DNA of 64,000 bases from Halobacteriales archaeon QS_1_68_17 (GTDB lineage: Archaea; Halobacteriota; Halobacteria; Halobacteriales; Haloarculaceae): assembly GCA_003021105.1 (NCBI GenBank), contig PXRG01000008.1:1-64000 (forward strand), read 5' to 3'. Within the stretch, counting starts at the first letter, position 1; the number at the start of each line of letters is the position of its first letter. Made by a program: the position numbers and the translations under genes. The notes below the pieces were generated by a model. That model saw only the letters and a list, made by a program, of their open reading frames with translations, was not told the origin of the DNA and ran no database searches. This document shows positions 29,241-39,153 of the stretch, in pieces.

Positions 29241-29951
29241 TCAGAGGAACGCGAGCGCACGGACCGACGCTCCGCTCGTGTCCTGGTAGTTCAGCGGCAG
29301 GTAGAGGAAGTAGGCCCGGCGGGTGTCGGCCCCGTCGAGTACCGTCCCGAGGTTCCGGAGTTCCTCGATGGGGATGATGTCGTTTTCCAGCAGCGGGAGG
29401 TGGGACTCGTCGGGCATGTCCTCGGTCGTCGCGGGGCCGTGGACGGGGGCCTCGTCGACCCACCCGCCGACCGACGCGCCGTCGGTGCCGACCGCCTTCG
29501 GCTCCAGGCCCGCCAGGTACTCGGCCGCGTCGCCGGTCAGGTACGGGAACTCGAAGAGATACTCCGGCGTCCGGCCGTGGTACTGGTCCCACCCGGTGTG
29601 GAGCATGACGACGTCGCCGGCCTCGATGTCGTCCTCGAAGGCGGCCAGTTCGTCGACCGTGATCGCGGCCTCGGGCTCCTTGGGCGCCAGGTCGAGCACC
29701 ACGCCCTCTCCCATGAACTTCTCGATAGGGAACTCGTCTAGGGTCTTTCCCTCCGGGATGAAATGCAGCGGCGAGTCGATGTGCGTGCCGGTGTGGGTCG
29801 ACATCTCGACCATCTCCATCGTGAACCCGTCGCGGGCAGCCCACGCGGACTGTTCGAGCGTGACCGACGGCAGCGTCGGCCAGACGGGGATGCTCTCGTC
29901 GATCGGGTTGCTGAGGTCGATGACCTCCTCGGGTGGTTCGAACATCGCCAC
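29241..29951 (-). CDS. Cyclase family protein (kynurenine formamidase-like metal hydrolase)
   Basis: IDLSNPIDESIPVWPTLPSV, STHTGTHIDSPLHF metal-binding motif. Confidence 0.9.
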   Translation of the reverse strand: MAMFEPPEEVIDLSNPIDESIPVWPTLPSVTLEQSAWAARDGFTMEMVEMSTHTGTHIDSPLHFIPEGKTLDEFPIEKFMGEGVVLDLAPKEPEAAITVDELAAFEDDIEAGDVVMLHTGWDQYHGRTPEYLFEFPYLTGDAAEYLAGLEPKAVGTDGASVGGWVDEAPVHGPATTEDMPDESHLPLLENDIIPIEELRNLGTVLDGADTRRAYFLYLPLNYQDTSGASVRALAFL

Positions 29952-30080
29952 CGAATTCTTCCCAGCCGATAAAAAAAGTTCCTCCGGACCGCGAGGCCGC
30001 CGTTCCGGTCACGGCGAGCGCGTCGCCGAACGACGGTCCGCCAGTCCAAAGGTATAAAGAGTTCGGCCGGGAGTCTTCCC

Positions 30081-30869
30081 ATGACCATGGGACGGCTCGA
30101 ACCGAACTTCGAGGACGAGACAGTGATCGTGACCGGGGCGGCGTCGGGGATCGGCCGCGAGGTCGCCCGCCGGTTCGGGGCGGCGGGCGCGACGGTGCTC
30201 GTCGCCGACATCGACAGGGAACCGAAGGACGGAGACGTCCCGACCCACGAACTCGTCGAAGAGGAGGGCGGCACCGGCGAGTACGTCCGGACCGACGTCA
30301 CCGAACCGGGGCAGATCGAGACGCTCGTCGAGGCGGGCCACGAGTACGGCGGCGTCGACGTGATGATCAACAACGCCGGGCTGATCATCCCGGGATCGTT
30401 GCTCGACCTCTCGCCGGAGGAGTTCGACCGGGTCCACGCCGTCAACGCCCGGGGCGTCTACTTCGGGACGCAGGCGGCCGCCAACGATATGATCGAGCGG
30501 GACGATCCCGGCTGTATCATCAACACCGCCTCGATCAGTTCCCACTACGCCCAGTACGACCAGGTGCAGTACGACTCCTCGAAGGGAGCCGTCAGAATGA
30601 TCACCCGCGGCTCCGCGCTCGAACTCTCGGACCACGGCATCCGCGTCAACGCGGTCGCGCCCGGCCAGATCGCCACCGAATTCGTCGAGGGGTGGTCCGA
30701 CGAGGCGACCGAGAAGGCCGCCAGCGACGACCTCGTGAAGCCGGTCCCGATAGGCCGGGCGGGCACGCCCGAGGACGTGGCGGGGGCCTACCTCTACCTC
30801 GCCAGCGAGGACGCCCGCTACGTGACCGGCGAACTGGTCTTCGTCGACGGCGGTTGGAGCGTCTTCTAG
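30081..30869 (+). CDS. SDR family oxidoreductase
   Basis: VTGAASGIGREVARRFG, NNAG, YDSSKGAVRMITRG, C-terminal FVDGGWSVF. Confidence 0.93.
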   Translation: MTMGRLEPNFEDETVIVTGAASGIGREVARRFGAAGATVLVADIDREPKDGDVPTHELVEEEGGTGEYVRTDVTEPGQIETLVEAGHEYGGVDVMINNAGLIIPGSLLDLSPEEFDRVHAVNARGVYFGTQAAANDMIERDDPGCIINTASISSHYAQYDQVQYDSSKGAVRMITRGSALELSDHGIRVNAVAPGQIATEFVEGWSDEATEKAASDDLVKPVPIGRAGTPEDVAGAYLYLASEDARYVTGELVFVDGGWSVF

Positions 30870-32335
30870 CCGCGGTCCGCGCCGCCGTCGTCGGCTGGCG
30901 TCGGCGGCGACCCCGTCGCCCGTTCCGGGTGTCGCCGCTCGACGAAGGTGCGGGCCTGGGATGGCGAGGCCCCGGCGATGCGGTACATCCGGCCGGGCCA
31001 CCGGGCGAGCGCGACCCTGATCGCGGCCACGACCGCCAGCCCCGCGAGCAGACCGACCGGCATCGGCAGGGCCAGCACGCCGTTGGCCGGCGACCCGGAG
31101 AGGCCGGTCGTCACGATGGTGTCCCCGCCGAGCGGCGCGCCAGCGTGCTGTCCGGCCCTGTCGACGAGCGGTGCGAGCCACGTGGCGACGTAGTGGACCG
31201 GCACGAGCAGGACCGTCCCCGACACGACCATCCTGACGACGTCGCGGTCGGCGATGGGGGCCATCATCGCGAAGAAGAACGGGAACGTCGCTAGGTCGAC
31301 CCCCCACAGCAGTTCGTTGCCCGGCAACAGGACCATCATCACGACCGCGATCGGGATCATCAGCAGGCCGGCGGCGGCGACGGCCTGGTCGCCGACCAGG
31401 ATCGCCGAGTCGAGACCGACCGCGAACTCCCGGTCGGGGAACCGGTCGGTCATGCGGTCGCGGACGGCCTCTGACAGCGGCGTCAGCCCCTCCATCAGGA
31501 TGCCCGCCACCTCCGGCAGGAGGTACATGACCATGGCGAACAGGACCCCGAGTTCGAGGATCCGGTACCAGCCGTCGAGCGTGCCGAGCGCGTCGGCGTA
31601 CGCGCCGACGCCGAGGCCGATCCCCACGGCAGCCCCGAGGGCGACCGGTTCGCCGAGCGCGCCGAGCCGCTCCTGGATCGTCTCGGGGTCGGCCCCCAGG
31701 TCGGCCACCGGCGTCCGCCGGACGAGGGCGTCGACCGGGAGCGCCGCGACGGCCATGACCGCCGAGAACCCGTGCGGGATCGAGATGTCGTCGACGTCGA
31801 ACGTCTCCTCGATGGCCGGCTGGGTCCAGTCGGCGACCACCAGCGAGAACGCCCCCAGTACGAGGCCGACCGCGAGCGCGTACGGCCAGTTGCCGGTCCG
31901 GACGTAGACCAGCCCCGCGATGAACGAGAAGTGCCAGTAGTTGTGGATGTCCACGTCGAGGGTGTGGGTAAAGCCGACCGCGAACAGCGCGAGGTTGACG
32001 ACGACGAAAATCGGGATCATCCAGAAGCCGATCTCGGCGATCCCGAACGCGATGGCCGCGGCGGTCGGCCAGCCCATGTCGACGGCCGGCAGCGCCAGCG
32101 GCGTCGTCGCCGTCAGCCGAACCGCGGCCGGGGCGATCCGGTCGGCGGCCAGCCCCAACACGAGGTAGATCGCGGCGAAGCCGACGCCGATGCGCAACCC
32201 CGACCCCGCCGCGTCCCTGGGGGGGATGCGGAACGCCAGCGCGATCAGGAAGACGATCACGGCCAGCAACACCGGCGCGGGCACCCCACCGAGCGCCCCG
32301 CCGAGGTCGCCGACGGGCGTTGTCTGCAGTTGCAT
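30866..32335 (-). CDS. PTS galactitol-family EIIC (GatC/SgcC)-like membrane transporter
   Basis: VDMGWPTAAAIAFG...WMIPIFVVVNLALFAVGFTHTLDVDIHNYWHFSFIAGLVYVRTGNW...ISIPHGFSAVMAVAALPVDALV aligns with GatC as remembered (VDVGWP.., VDIWNIWH, IPHGTSAY). Confidence 0.8.
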   Translation of the reverse strand: MQLQTTPVGDLGGALGGVPAPVLLAVIVFLIALAFRIPPRDAAGSGLRIGVGFAAIYLVLGLAADRIAPAAVRLTATTPLALPAVDMGWPTAAAIAFGIAEIGFWMIPIFVVVNLALFAVGFTHTLDVDIHNYWHFSFIAGLVYVRTGNWPYALAVGLVLGAFSLVVADWTQPAIEETFDVDDISIPHGFSAVMAVAALPVDALVRRTPVADLGADPETIQERLGALGEPVALGAAVGIGLGVGAYADALGTLDGWYRILELGVLFAMVMYLLPEVAGILMEGLTPLSEAVRDRMTDRFPDREFAVGLDSAILVGDQAVAAAGLLMIPIAVVMMVLLPGNELLWGVDLATFPFFFAMMAPIADRDVVRMVVSGTVLLVPVHYVATWLAPLVDRAGQHAGAPLGGDTIVTTGLSGSPANGVLALPMPVGLLAGLAVVAAIRVALARWPGRMYRIAGASPSQARTFVERRHPERATGSPPTPADDGGADRG

Positions 32336-32404
32336 CGTTCACACACCCCACGGGCGGACTACATAAGTGTCTCGGAGCGGGAACGTCCGCGGATCGCCGG
32401 CCGG

Positions 32405-32917
32405 CTACGTCGCGGGCGGCTCCTCCTCGGCCAGGTTGGCGTGCATGTGCTCGTAGCCCCGGGAGTGGACCTCGACGATGTTCCCCCAGGGGTCGGCGCA
32501 GTAGCACATCTTGTACTCGGGGTAGTCGGGGAAGATCACCCAGACGTCCGAGAGCTGGTCGCCGCCGGTCTCGACGACGGTCTCGACCAGGTCCTCGATG
32601 TTCGGGTCCTGCACGCAGAAGTGAAACAGGCCCGGCTGGGTCGGGGTGGGATCGGTGTCGCCCTCGGTGGCCTCGAACTCGAACAGTTCGAACCCGACGT
32701 GGTTGCCCGTCGCCATGTGGGCGATCTTCATCTCGCCGAAGTCGAAGCCGACGGCGTCCTGCGCGAGGTCGCCGAAGTGGCCGTCGCCGGCGACGACGGT
32801 GTCCGGCTCCATCACCGGCGTGAACCCCAGCACGTCGCGGTACCACTCGAAGGCGGCCTCGATGTCGTCGACCGTCAGGCCGATGTGCCCCAGCACGCGC
32901 GGATGTGCTTCGGTCAT
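32405..32917 (-). CDS. VOC family (glyoxalase/dioxygenase-like) protein
   Basis: HIGLTVDDIEAAFEWYRDVLGF, FHFCVQDPNIEDLVE, DPWGNIVEVHSRG. Confidence 0.88.
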   Translation of the reverse strand: MTEAHPRVLGHIGLTVDDIEAAFEWYRDVLGFTPVMEPDTVVAGDGHFGDLAQDAVGFDFGEMKIAHMATGNHVGFELFEFEATEGDTDPTPTQPGLFHFCVQDPNIEDLVETVVETGGDQLSDVWVIFPDYPEYKMCYCADPWGNIVEVHSRGYEHMHANLAEEEPPAT

Positions 32918-32990
32918 ACGGCGGAGCCATTGGACCGCCTCTGTAATAGGTATTCGGGGGTACGAGAGATTGCAGTGGCGGACGGCGAAC

Positions 32991-34325
32991 CTACAGCGTC
33001 CGGGAGAACTCGCCGTCGGCGTCGAACGCGAGCGGTTCGGGGTCGCCGACCGTCACCGTCGGGTCGTCCCGGAGGTCCTCGGCCACGGGTTCGGAGACGA
33101 GCAGTTCGTCCGGATCGAGCGTGTTCCGGATGCGGGCGATCCGGAGGTCGCCCGGGTGCTGCCGGCCGGTCGTCGAGGCCGCCATCAGGAGGGCGGCCTC
33201 GTCGGTGGGCACGACGAACGGCAGTTTCGCCCGGCCGGGTTCGCCGCTGGTCGCCACGTTGACGTAGGTGTCCGCGAGGTCGACCGCGCGCACGACCCGC
33301 TGGTGGACGAAGTCGGCCAGCCCCATCCCGAGCGCGTTGCCGTGCGAGCCCTCGGTCAGCGACCGGACGTAGATGCGGGTGATCGCCGGCTCGTCGGGAT
33401 CGGGCTGGCCGTGGAACCGGACCCGGCCGACGACGTTCGTGTCCATCCCGGTCCCGCTCACCTCCTTCCCGATCCCGTCGAGGACGAGCATGTCCAGGTC
33501 GGACACCGGGAGCGTGGCGAGCAGTTCCTTCGAGCGGGCGAGCAGTTCCGGCTCGCGGTCGAGGATCTCCTCGACGGGGACCCCCTCGACGATCGCCGCC
33601 CGCTCGTCGGCGTTCTCGACGATGGCGACCCCGCCGATCACCGGCGTCTCCGCGAAGAGGACCCGCGCCCGCTCGGGGATGACCGACTGGAAGCCGCGGG
33701 CCAGCGCGGCGTTGTGCATCGTCTCGGCCCCCCGGTGTTTGCCGAGGCCGACGACCGCCATCTTCGCCAGGCCGCTCTCGTAGTCGCCGTTGTAGTCGGT
33801 GTGTGCCTTCACCCGGTTGACCAGCACCACCGCGTCGGCGGCCAGCGCGTCCTCGGCGGCGTGGACGGGGCGGCCGTCGGCGTCGGTGCCGACCGTCTCG
33901 ACGGCCATCGACGACCGGATCGGACAGCCCAACCACTCCTCGGTGATCCCCAGCGACGCCAGCACCTCGGCCTGTCCCTCCGCGGTCGCACCGCCGTGGC
34001 TCCCCATCGCGGCCATGACGAACGGGTCCAGCCCCCGGTCCTGGAGCGCCGCGACCGTCGCCGAGAGCACCGCCGGCAGGTCGCGGATGCCGCGGCTCCC
34101 GGCCGTGATGGCGACCGACGCGCCCGGAGAGAGCGAATCGAGGTCCAGGTCGGCCAGCGCCGCCCGCGTCGCCGCGGCCACGTCGTCGATCGCCGGCTGG
34201 TCCCGGTGTTTGGTCGCCCGGGCGAACCGGGGGAGATCCCCCGTCTCGGCGTCGCTCCAGGCCGCGAAGCGCTCGGCCGTCGGGAACTGGAATGGGATCG
34301 GCTCCCCCGCGTTGTCGTCGGTCAT
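32991..34325 (-). CDS. LarA-like (lactate racemase domain/DUF2088) protein
   Basis: SVAITAGSRGIRDLPAVL, MGSHGGATAEGQAEVLASLGI; start placed at 34325. Confidence 0.75.
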   Translation of the reverse strand: MTDDNAGEPIPFQFPTAERFAAWSDAETGDLPRFARATKHRDQPAIDDVAAATRAALADLDLDSLSPGASVAITAGSRGIRDLPAVLSATVAALQDRGLDPFVMAAMGSHGGATAEGQAEVLASLGITEEWLGCPIRSSMAVETVGTDADGRPVHAAEDALAADAVVLVNRVKAHTDYNGDYESGLAKMAVVGLGKHRGAETMHNAALARGFQSVIPERARVLFAETPVIGGVAIVENADERAAIVEGVPVEEILDREPELLARSKELLATLPVSDLDMLVLDGIGKEVSGTGMDTNVVGRVRFHGQPDPDEPAITRIYVRSLTEGSHGNALGMGLADFVHQRVVRAVDLADTYVNVATSGEPGRAKLPFVVPTDEAALLMAASTTGRQHPGDLRIARIRNTLDPDELLVSEPVAEDLRDDPTVTVGDPEPLAFDADGEFSRTL

Positions 34326-34498
34326 GGCTGTCGGCGTACTGTCGCCCGTTCGCGGGCCCGCGACAAGAAAGTTCCTCCCGCGAGTCCCGCGGATGCTCCG
34401 GTGGCGCGAGTCCCGCGGATGCCGCGGATGCCCCGGCGGCGCGAACGGCGCGGTGCCCCTGGCGGCGCGGACGCCCCCAGGCCGGAAGCGCGAGCGCG

Positions 34499-35179
34499 TC
34501 ACCCAGGGACGGCCGCCGCGATCGCCTCCAGCAGCGACTCGCGGTCGTCGGCCAGCGAGACCGCCGAGGCCGCGCCAGTGGCATCGGCCCCCTGCTCGAA
34601 CGCCAGGCGGACGTCCTCGGGCGTGGAGATGCCCCCGCCGACGATCGCCTTCGTCCGCGGGTTCGTCTCCTCGACGGCCGCCACGAACGCCCGGACGCGG
34701 TCCGGGTGGGTCTGTGTGATCGCGCGGTCGGTCGAGATGTCGTCCGGTTTCTCGAAGATCAGGGCGTCCGGGTCGAACGCGGCCACGGCGCGCGCCGCCG
34801 CGACGGTGTCGACACACACCAGCGAGTCGATGCCCGCCGCCCGGCACCGCTCGATCTTCCGCTCGACGCCCGTGATCGTGTCGCGGGCCTCGGCGTGGTT
34901 GACGACGGCGCCCGCCGCGCCGGCGTCGGCCAGCGTCTCCGGGAGGGTCCGACCCATGCCGCGACCGGGTTCGACGGCGTCGACGCGCGGGGCCGTCACC
35001 GCGACGTCCGTCTCCCGGGCGACGAGGCGGACGTCCGGCAGCTGTGGGGTCACGACGAACGACGCGCCCGTCCGTTCCTGTACCTGTTCGACCGTCCGTG
35101 CGATGTCGACGCCCTGTGCGCCGAGCGTACCGGGGTAGACTTTGAAGTTGACCCCGAAGTGGGGGTACGGGACGTTCAT
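34499..35179 (-). CDS. Triosephosphate isomerase-family protein
   Basis: PHFGVNFKVYPGTLG, VNHAEAR, FEKPDDISTDRA, IVGGGISTPEDVRLAFEQGADATGAASA - archaeal TIM fold. Confidence 0.85.
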   Translation of the reverse strand: MNVPYPHFGVNFKVYPGTLGAQGVDIARTVEQVQERTGASFVVTPQLPDVRLVARETDVAVTAPRVDAVEPGRGMGRTLPETLADAGAAGAVVNHAEARDTITGVERKIERCRAAGIDSLVCVDTVAAARAVAAFDPDALIFEKPDDISTDRAITQTHPDRVRAFVAAVEETNPRTKAIVGGGISTPEDVRLAFEQGADATGAASAVSLADDRESLLEAIAAAVPG

Positions 35180-35706
35180 GTGTATCGTGAGCGCAACGGC
35201 CGGCGACCACGCCGCTACCGGTGCACGCACGGGTAACGCTGGTCGGCGACGAAAAACTTCCGGGACTGGACGACCGGCCCCGCCGGCTGTCCCGTACCGG
35301 CGGAAGTGGCCGGGCGACTGCCGCGGAGCGACCGTCCAAAAGTATAGAATTTCTTATTATAACGTCGAACAGTACTTTTAGTTATCTTTTTCGGAGACGG
35401 GAATGGGTCGGGACCGGAGCGACTCGGTCCGGGCGGCGAAAAATCCACGACAGCGGCCGTCTGAGCGGTTGCCTCTTCGGTCAAGGGAAATGCTGGCAGC
35501 CCACGGCAGACCGGACGACGGCCGGCGGCGGTTCGCGGGTCGTCTCGTGATCGAGACGGCAGCAGGCGTCGGGAGGCGACCGCGACGGTCGGCAGGATAG
35601 CGGCGCGACGGTCGGCGCGGTGGCGAGAGGACGGCGAGCGGTGTCGGTCGACGGTGTCGTCGGAAGTATAATATTGATAGGTATATTCGCTCAATTATAT
35701 ACTCGG

Positions 35707-36033
35707 TTACGCGTCGGGATCGACGACCGCGGTTTCGTCGCCGTGCTGGAGCGCGACGCCGTGGTCGGTGTGGCGCGCGTGGGTTCGCGCCCACCGGCGG
35801 GCCGGGCGCTCGCGCAGGAACCGCTCGCCGGCCGGACAGCACCGGCAGGCCGCGATCCACGGCGTCACCCCGTCGGGGTAGTGGCCGGTGTGGCGCTCGT
35901 GGTCGAGCGCGAACTGCTCGACCGCCGAGTTGCCCGCCCGGAGTTCGTCGAGTTCGTACGCGAGGTCCCACTCCCGGTCGCACCGCGAACAGGTGATCGT
36001 CGGCGTGTCGTCGATGTCGGTCGGTTCGGACAC
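35707..36033 (-). CDS. Hypothetical haloarchaeal zinc-ribbon-like protein
   Basis: CSRCDREW ... CRCC cysteine pairs; GTG start at 36033. Confidence 0.6.
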   Translation of the reverse strand: MSEPTDIDDTPTITCSRCDREWDLAYELDELRAGNSAVEQFALDHERHTGHYPDGVTPWIAACRCCPAGERFLRERPARRWARTHARHTDHGVALQHGDETAVVDPDA

Positions 36034-36204
36034 GGTAGGTCTTCCGGAGCAAAACCCAAGTAACTGTGTATCCCGCGACCGGGGGCGCATTCGAGCCGTT
36101 CCGGATACGCGCCCGTCCCGATGGTGGTCAACATCGCCTTGCGAGACCACAACCGGTGGCCGCGCCAGAGCAGGGCAGGGGTCGCTACGGACGGGGCTGT
36201 GTAC

Positions 36205-36663
36205 TCACGGGAGGTCGAACCGCTCGAAGTACTCCCGGACGTAGCGGTTCGCGCCCTCGAGCGGGGCCGTCACGACGCAATAGTCGTCGTGCTGGTCGTC
36301 GAGCGCGATCGACTGGGTTCCCTCGGGGGTGACCCGGTAGACCACGGGGACCGTGTGCCGGGAGTCGAGTCCCGCCACGGACGAGCAGTCCCAGAAGTGC
36401 TCGCTGACGCCGAGTCGCTCGATCGCGACCGGATCGAGCCCCAGTTCCTCGCGGGCGACGCGGACGGCCGCGTCGTCGAGTCGTTCGCCCCGGTAGAGCC
36501 GGCTCCCGGGCCAGAACCACTCGCCTTTCGCCGGTTCGTTCCGCCGGCGGGTCAGCAGGATGCCGCCGTCGTACGCGACCACGAGGTCGACGCAGGGCTG
36601 GGGCATGTGGGCGAGACACGTCGCAAACGTCTCCTCGGGAATGCGGCCGTCGTTGACCTCCAT
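36205..36663 (-). CDS. Nudix hydrolase (GDP-mannose mannosyl hydrolase-like)
   Basis: KGEWFWPGSRLYRGERLDDAAVRVAREELGLDP. Confidence 0.82.
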   Translation of the reverse strand: MEVNDGRIPEETFATCLAHMPQPCVDLVVAYDGGILLTRRRNEPAKGEWFWPGSRLYRGERLDDAAVRVAREELGLDPVAIERLGVSEHFWDCSSVAGLDSRHTVPVVYRVTPEGTQSIALDDQHDDYCVVTAPLEGANRYVREYFERFDLP

Positions 36664-36908
36664 ACGCCCGGATCGCGGCCCGGAATGAAGGCCGCTACGC
36701 TTCGGAGCAGGCGTTCGGGAGTGCGGATCGAATGACGCGTCCCGAGCGCGCGGCGCACCGAGAGACAACGGGTCACCGCGACATACGGCGGCCGAAGGCC
36801 GCCGTTTCACCGGACGCGAACGGAGGGAGCGTCCGGCCTTTTTCTCCACGTTTTTGCTGCGAGCGGTTCCGCGCCGGGCGTGGAATCCGAGCGGAAAAAA
36901 GTGGTAAC

Positions 36909-39095
36909 TTAGTCGTCGGCGGGCGCGGCGGCCCCGTCGCCGGCCTCGGCGTCGATCTCGACCCCGTGGGTCTCGACGGCCTCGACGAGCAGTTCGGCCA
37001 CGTCGACCACCTCGATGTCGTCCTCGTAGCCGCCGGTCTTCCGGCCGTCCTCGTACATCGTCATGCACATCGGGCAGGCGACGACGAACTTCTCGACGGC
37101 GTCGCCGGCGTCGGTGTCTTCGAGGGCCTCGCGCATGCGCTCCTCGCTGGGTTTGGTCTCCTCCTCGATGTCCATCCAGAGGCCGCCGCCCCCGCCGCCA
37201 CAGCAAAAGGAATCCGAGCGGTTGCGGGGCATCTCGTGGAGGTCACACCCCGTCGCGCGGATCAACTCGCGGGGGGCCTCGTACTCGTCGTTGTACCGGC
37301 CGAGGTGACAGGGATCGTGGTAGGTGACCGTGTAGTCCAGTTCCGTGCCGCGGAGGCCCAGCCGACCGTCCGCGACCAGTTCCTCGACGACCTGGGTCCA
37401 GTGGAGGACGTCGATCTCGCCGTCGGCGTTCCAGTCGTCGCCGTACTCGAAGCCCATCATCGGATCGTCGGCGAACTCCGAGAAGTCGACCTCGGGGTAC
37501 TCGTTTTTGAAGGTGTTGAACGAGTGGGGGTCGGTACAGACGATCTTCTCGAACTCGCAGTCGTCGAAGGTCTCGACGTGGTGGCCCGCCAGGTCGACGT
37601 AGAGGAACTCCTCGCCGAGCCGCCGGAGGTCGTTGCCGTCGTACTTCTCGTCCTCGAAGAGGATGCCGAAGCTGACGTCGGCGTGCTCGAACAGCCGGGC
37701 CAGCGACCGGGCGACCTTCTTGTTCCGGTCGTCGTAGCTCGGGTAGTCGCCGACGTACCAGAGGTACTCGACTTCTGTCTCGCGGGCGTCCTCGAGGTCG
37801 AACGCGAGGTCGTCGGCCCAGTCGGCCCGGTCGCCGGGCGCGTTCCCGAAGGTGTTGCCCCGCTGCATCACGTTCTGGAACATGTCCTGGACGTTCGGGT
37901 CGACGTCGCCCTGGTCGGTGAGCTGTCGGTGCATCCGGGTGAACGACTTGAGGTGTTCGATCTCGACCGGGCAGGCGTCCATGCAGGCCATGCAGGCCAT
38001 GCAGGATTCCATCGTCTCGCTGTCGATGACGCTGGTGCCGCCGTCGGCGATGATGTCGACCTCGTCGGTCCGGCCCGCGTCGAGGTCCTGCCGGTAGTTC
38101 TTCAGATCGAGGATCACGTCCCGCGGGCTGAGCGGCCGGCCCGAGGCGTGGGCCGGACAGGCCGCGGTACACCGGCCGCACTTGGTACAGGCGTCCTGGT
38201 CGAGCAGTTCCTTCCAGGAGAAGCTGTCGATGGACTCGGCACCGGTCTCGGCGTCCAGGTCCGCGGGGACGCCGGGCAGGCGCTGGCCGGCCTTCTCGTC
38301 GCGCGTGACGACGTTGGCGAACGAGGAGATCATGTGGAACGGCTTCGCGTAGGGGATCGCCGCGATGAAGACGAACGCGACCGCGGCGTGGGCCCACCAG
38401 GTGATCGGGTAGAACGCCCGGGCCATCTCCGGGGTGACGCCGGCGACCGCGAGCACGTCGGCGACGAACCAGCCGACGAAGCTGACCGTCTCGAACGACG
38501 GGAAGTCCTGCCCGAGGATGCGAACGCCCTCCGTGAGGTAGCCCCCGACTCCGAGGACGAACAGCGCCCAGACGAACAGGTGGTCCTCGGCGCTGGAGTT
38601 GGGGCCGAAGAGCCGCTCGTTGCGGACGACGTACCGGCGGTACAGCGCCACGCCCAGCCCCACCACGAACAGCAGGCCCATCGCGTCCATCACCAGCGAG
38701 TACGACAGGTAGAAGTCGCCGACGAAAAAGGAGTCGCCCGTCAGTTTCCGGTAGAAGTCCATGTCGATCGCGAGGATGGTCGTCCCGATCAGGAGGGTCA
38801 GAAAGCCCCACATGATAAAGGCGTGCATCAGCCCGCCGACCAGGTCGCGGTTGAACTGCTTCTCGTTGGAGATGACGATCTTCGCGGCGCTCATCACGCG
38901 CTCCCCGAGGTCGTCGACCCGGTCGAACCAGTCGTCGGTCCCCCGCGAGTACCGCGCGAACCGCTCGTAGACCCCGTAGACGAGCACGGCGATCGTCACC
39001 GCCGCGAGGTAGTAAAACACCGCCTCCCCGACCGCGCTGATCTGCCAGAACGTCGGGCGAGTGACCGTACCGCCCGACTGGAGCAGGAACGTCAT
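36909..39095 (-). CDS. Membrane-bound heterodisulfide reductase-related Fe-S oxidoreductase (NarI-like TM + 2x4Fe4S + CCG domains)
   Basis: CTKCGRCTAACPAHASG, CMACMACMDACPVE, DPCHLGRYNDEYEAPRELI, CCGGGGGGLWMD. Confidence 0.93.
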   Translation of the reverse strand: MTFLLQSGGTVTRPTFWQISAVGEAVFYYLAAVTIAVLVYGVYERFARYSRGTDDWFDRVDDLGERVMSAAKIVISNEKQFNRDLVGGLMHAFIMWGFLTLLIGTTILAIDMDFYRKLTGDSFFVGDFYLSYSLVMDAMGLLFVVGLGVALYRRYVVRNERLFGPNSSAEDHLFVWALFVLGVGGYLTEGVRILGQDFPSFETVSFVGWFVADVLAVAGVTPEMARAFYPITWWAHAAVAFVFIAAIPYAKPFHMISSFANVVTRDEKAGQRLPGVPADLDAETGAESIDSFSWKELLDQDACTKCGRCTAACPAHASGRPLSPRDVILDLKNYRQDLDAGRTDEVDIIADGGTSVIDSETMESCMACMACMDACPVEIEHLKSFTRMHRQLTDQGDVDPNVQDMFQNVMQRGNTFGNAPGDRADWADDLAFDLEDARETEVEYLWYVGDYPSYDDRNKKVARSLARLFEHADVSFGILFEDEKYDGNDLRRLGEEFLYVDLAGHHVETFDDCEFEKIVCTDPHSFNTFKNEYPEVDFSEFADDPMMGFEYGDDWNADGEIDVLHWTQVVEELVADGRLGLRGTELDYTVTYHDPCHLGRYNDEYEAPRELIRATGCDLHEMPRNRSDSFCCGGGGGGLWMDIEEETKPSEERMREALEDTDAGDAVEKFVVACPMCMTMYEDGRKTGGYEDDIEVVDVAELLVEAVETHGVEIDAEAGDGAAAPADD

Positions 39096-39153
39096 ACTGT
39101 AATACGCGGAAAGGGAGCCTCTTAAGAGTTGCCGCGAATTGAGACACGGGTTT

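Noticed and set aside
30009-32930. 973-aa minus-strand ORF
   Set aside because: Alternate frame through VOC, EIIC and SDR genes; no coherent domain
36732-39125. 797-aa plus-strand ORF antisense to the HdrD-like gene
   Set aside because: Antisense artefact; the minus-strand product has full Fe-S and CCG motifs
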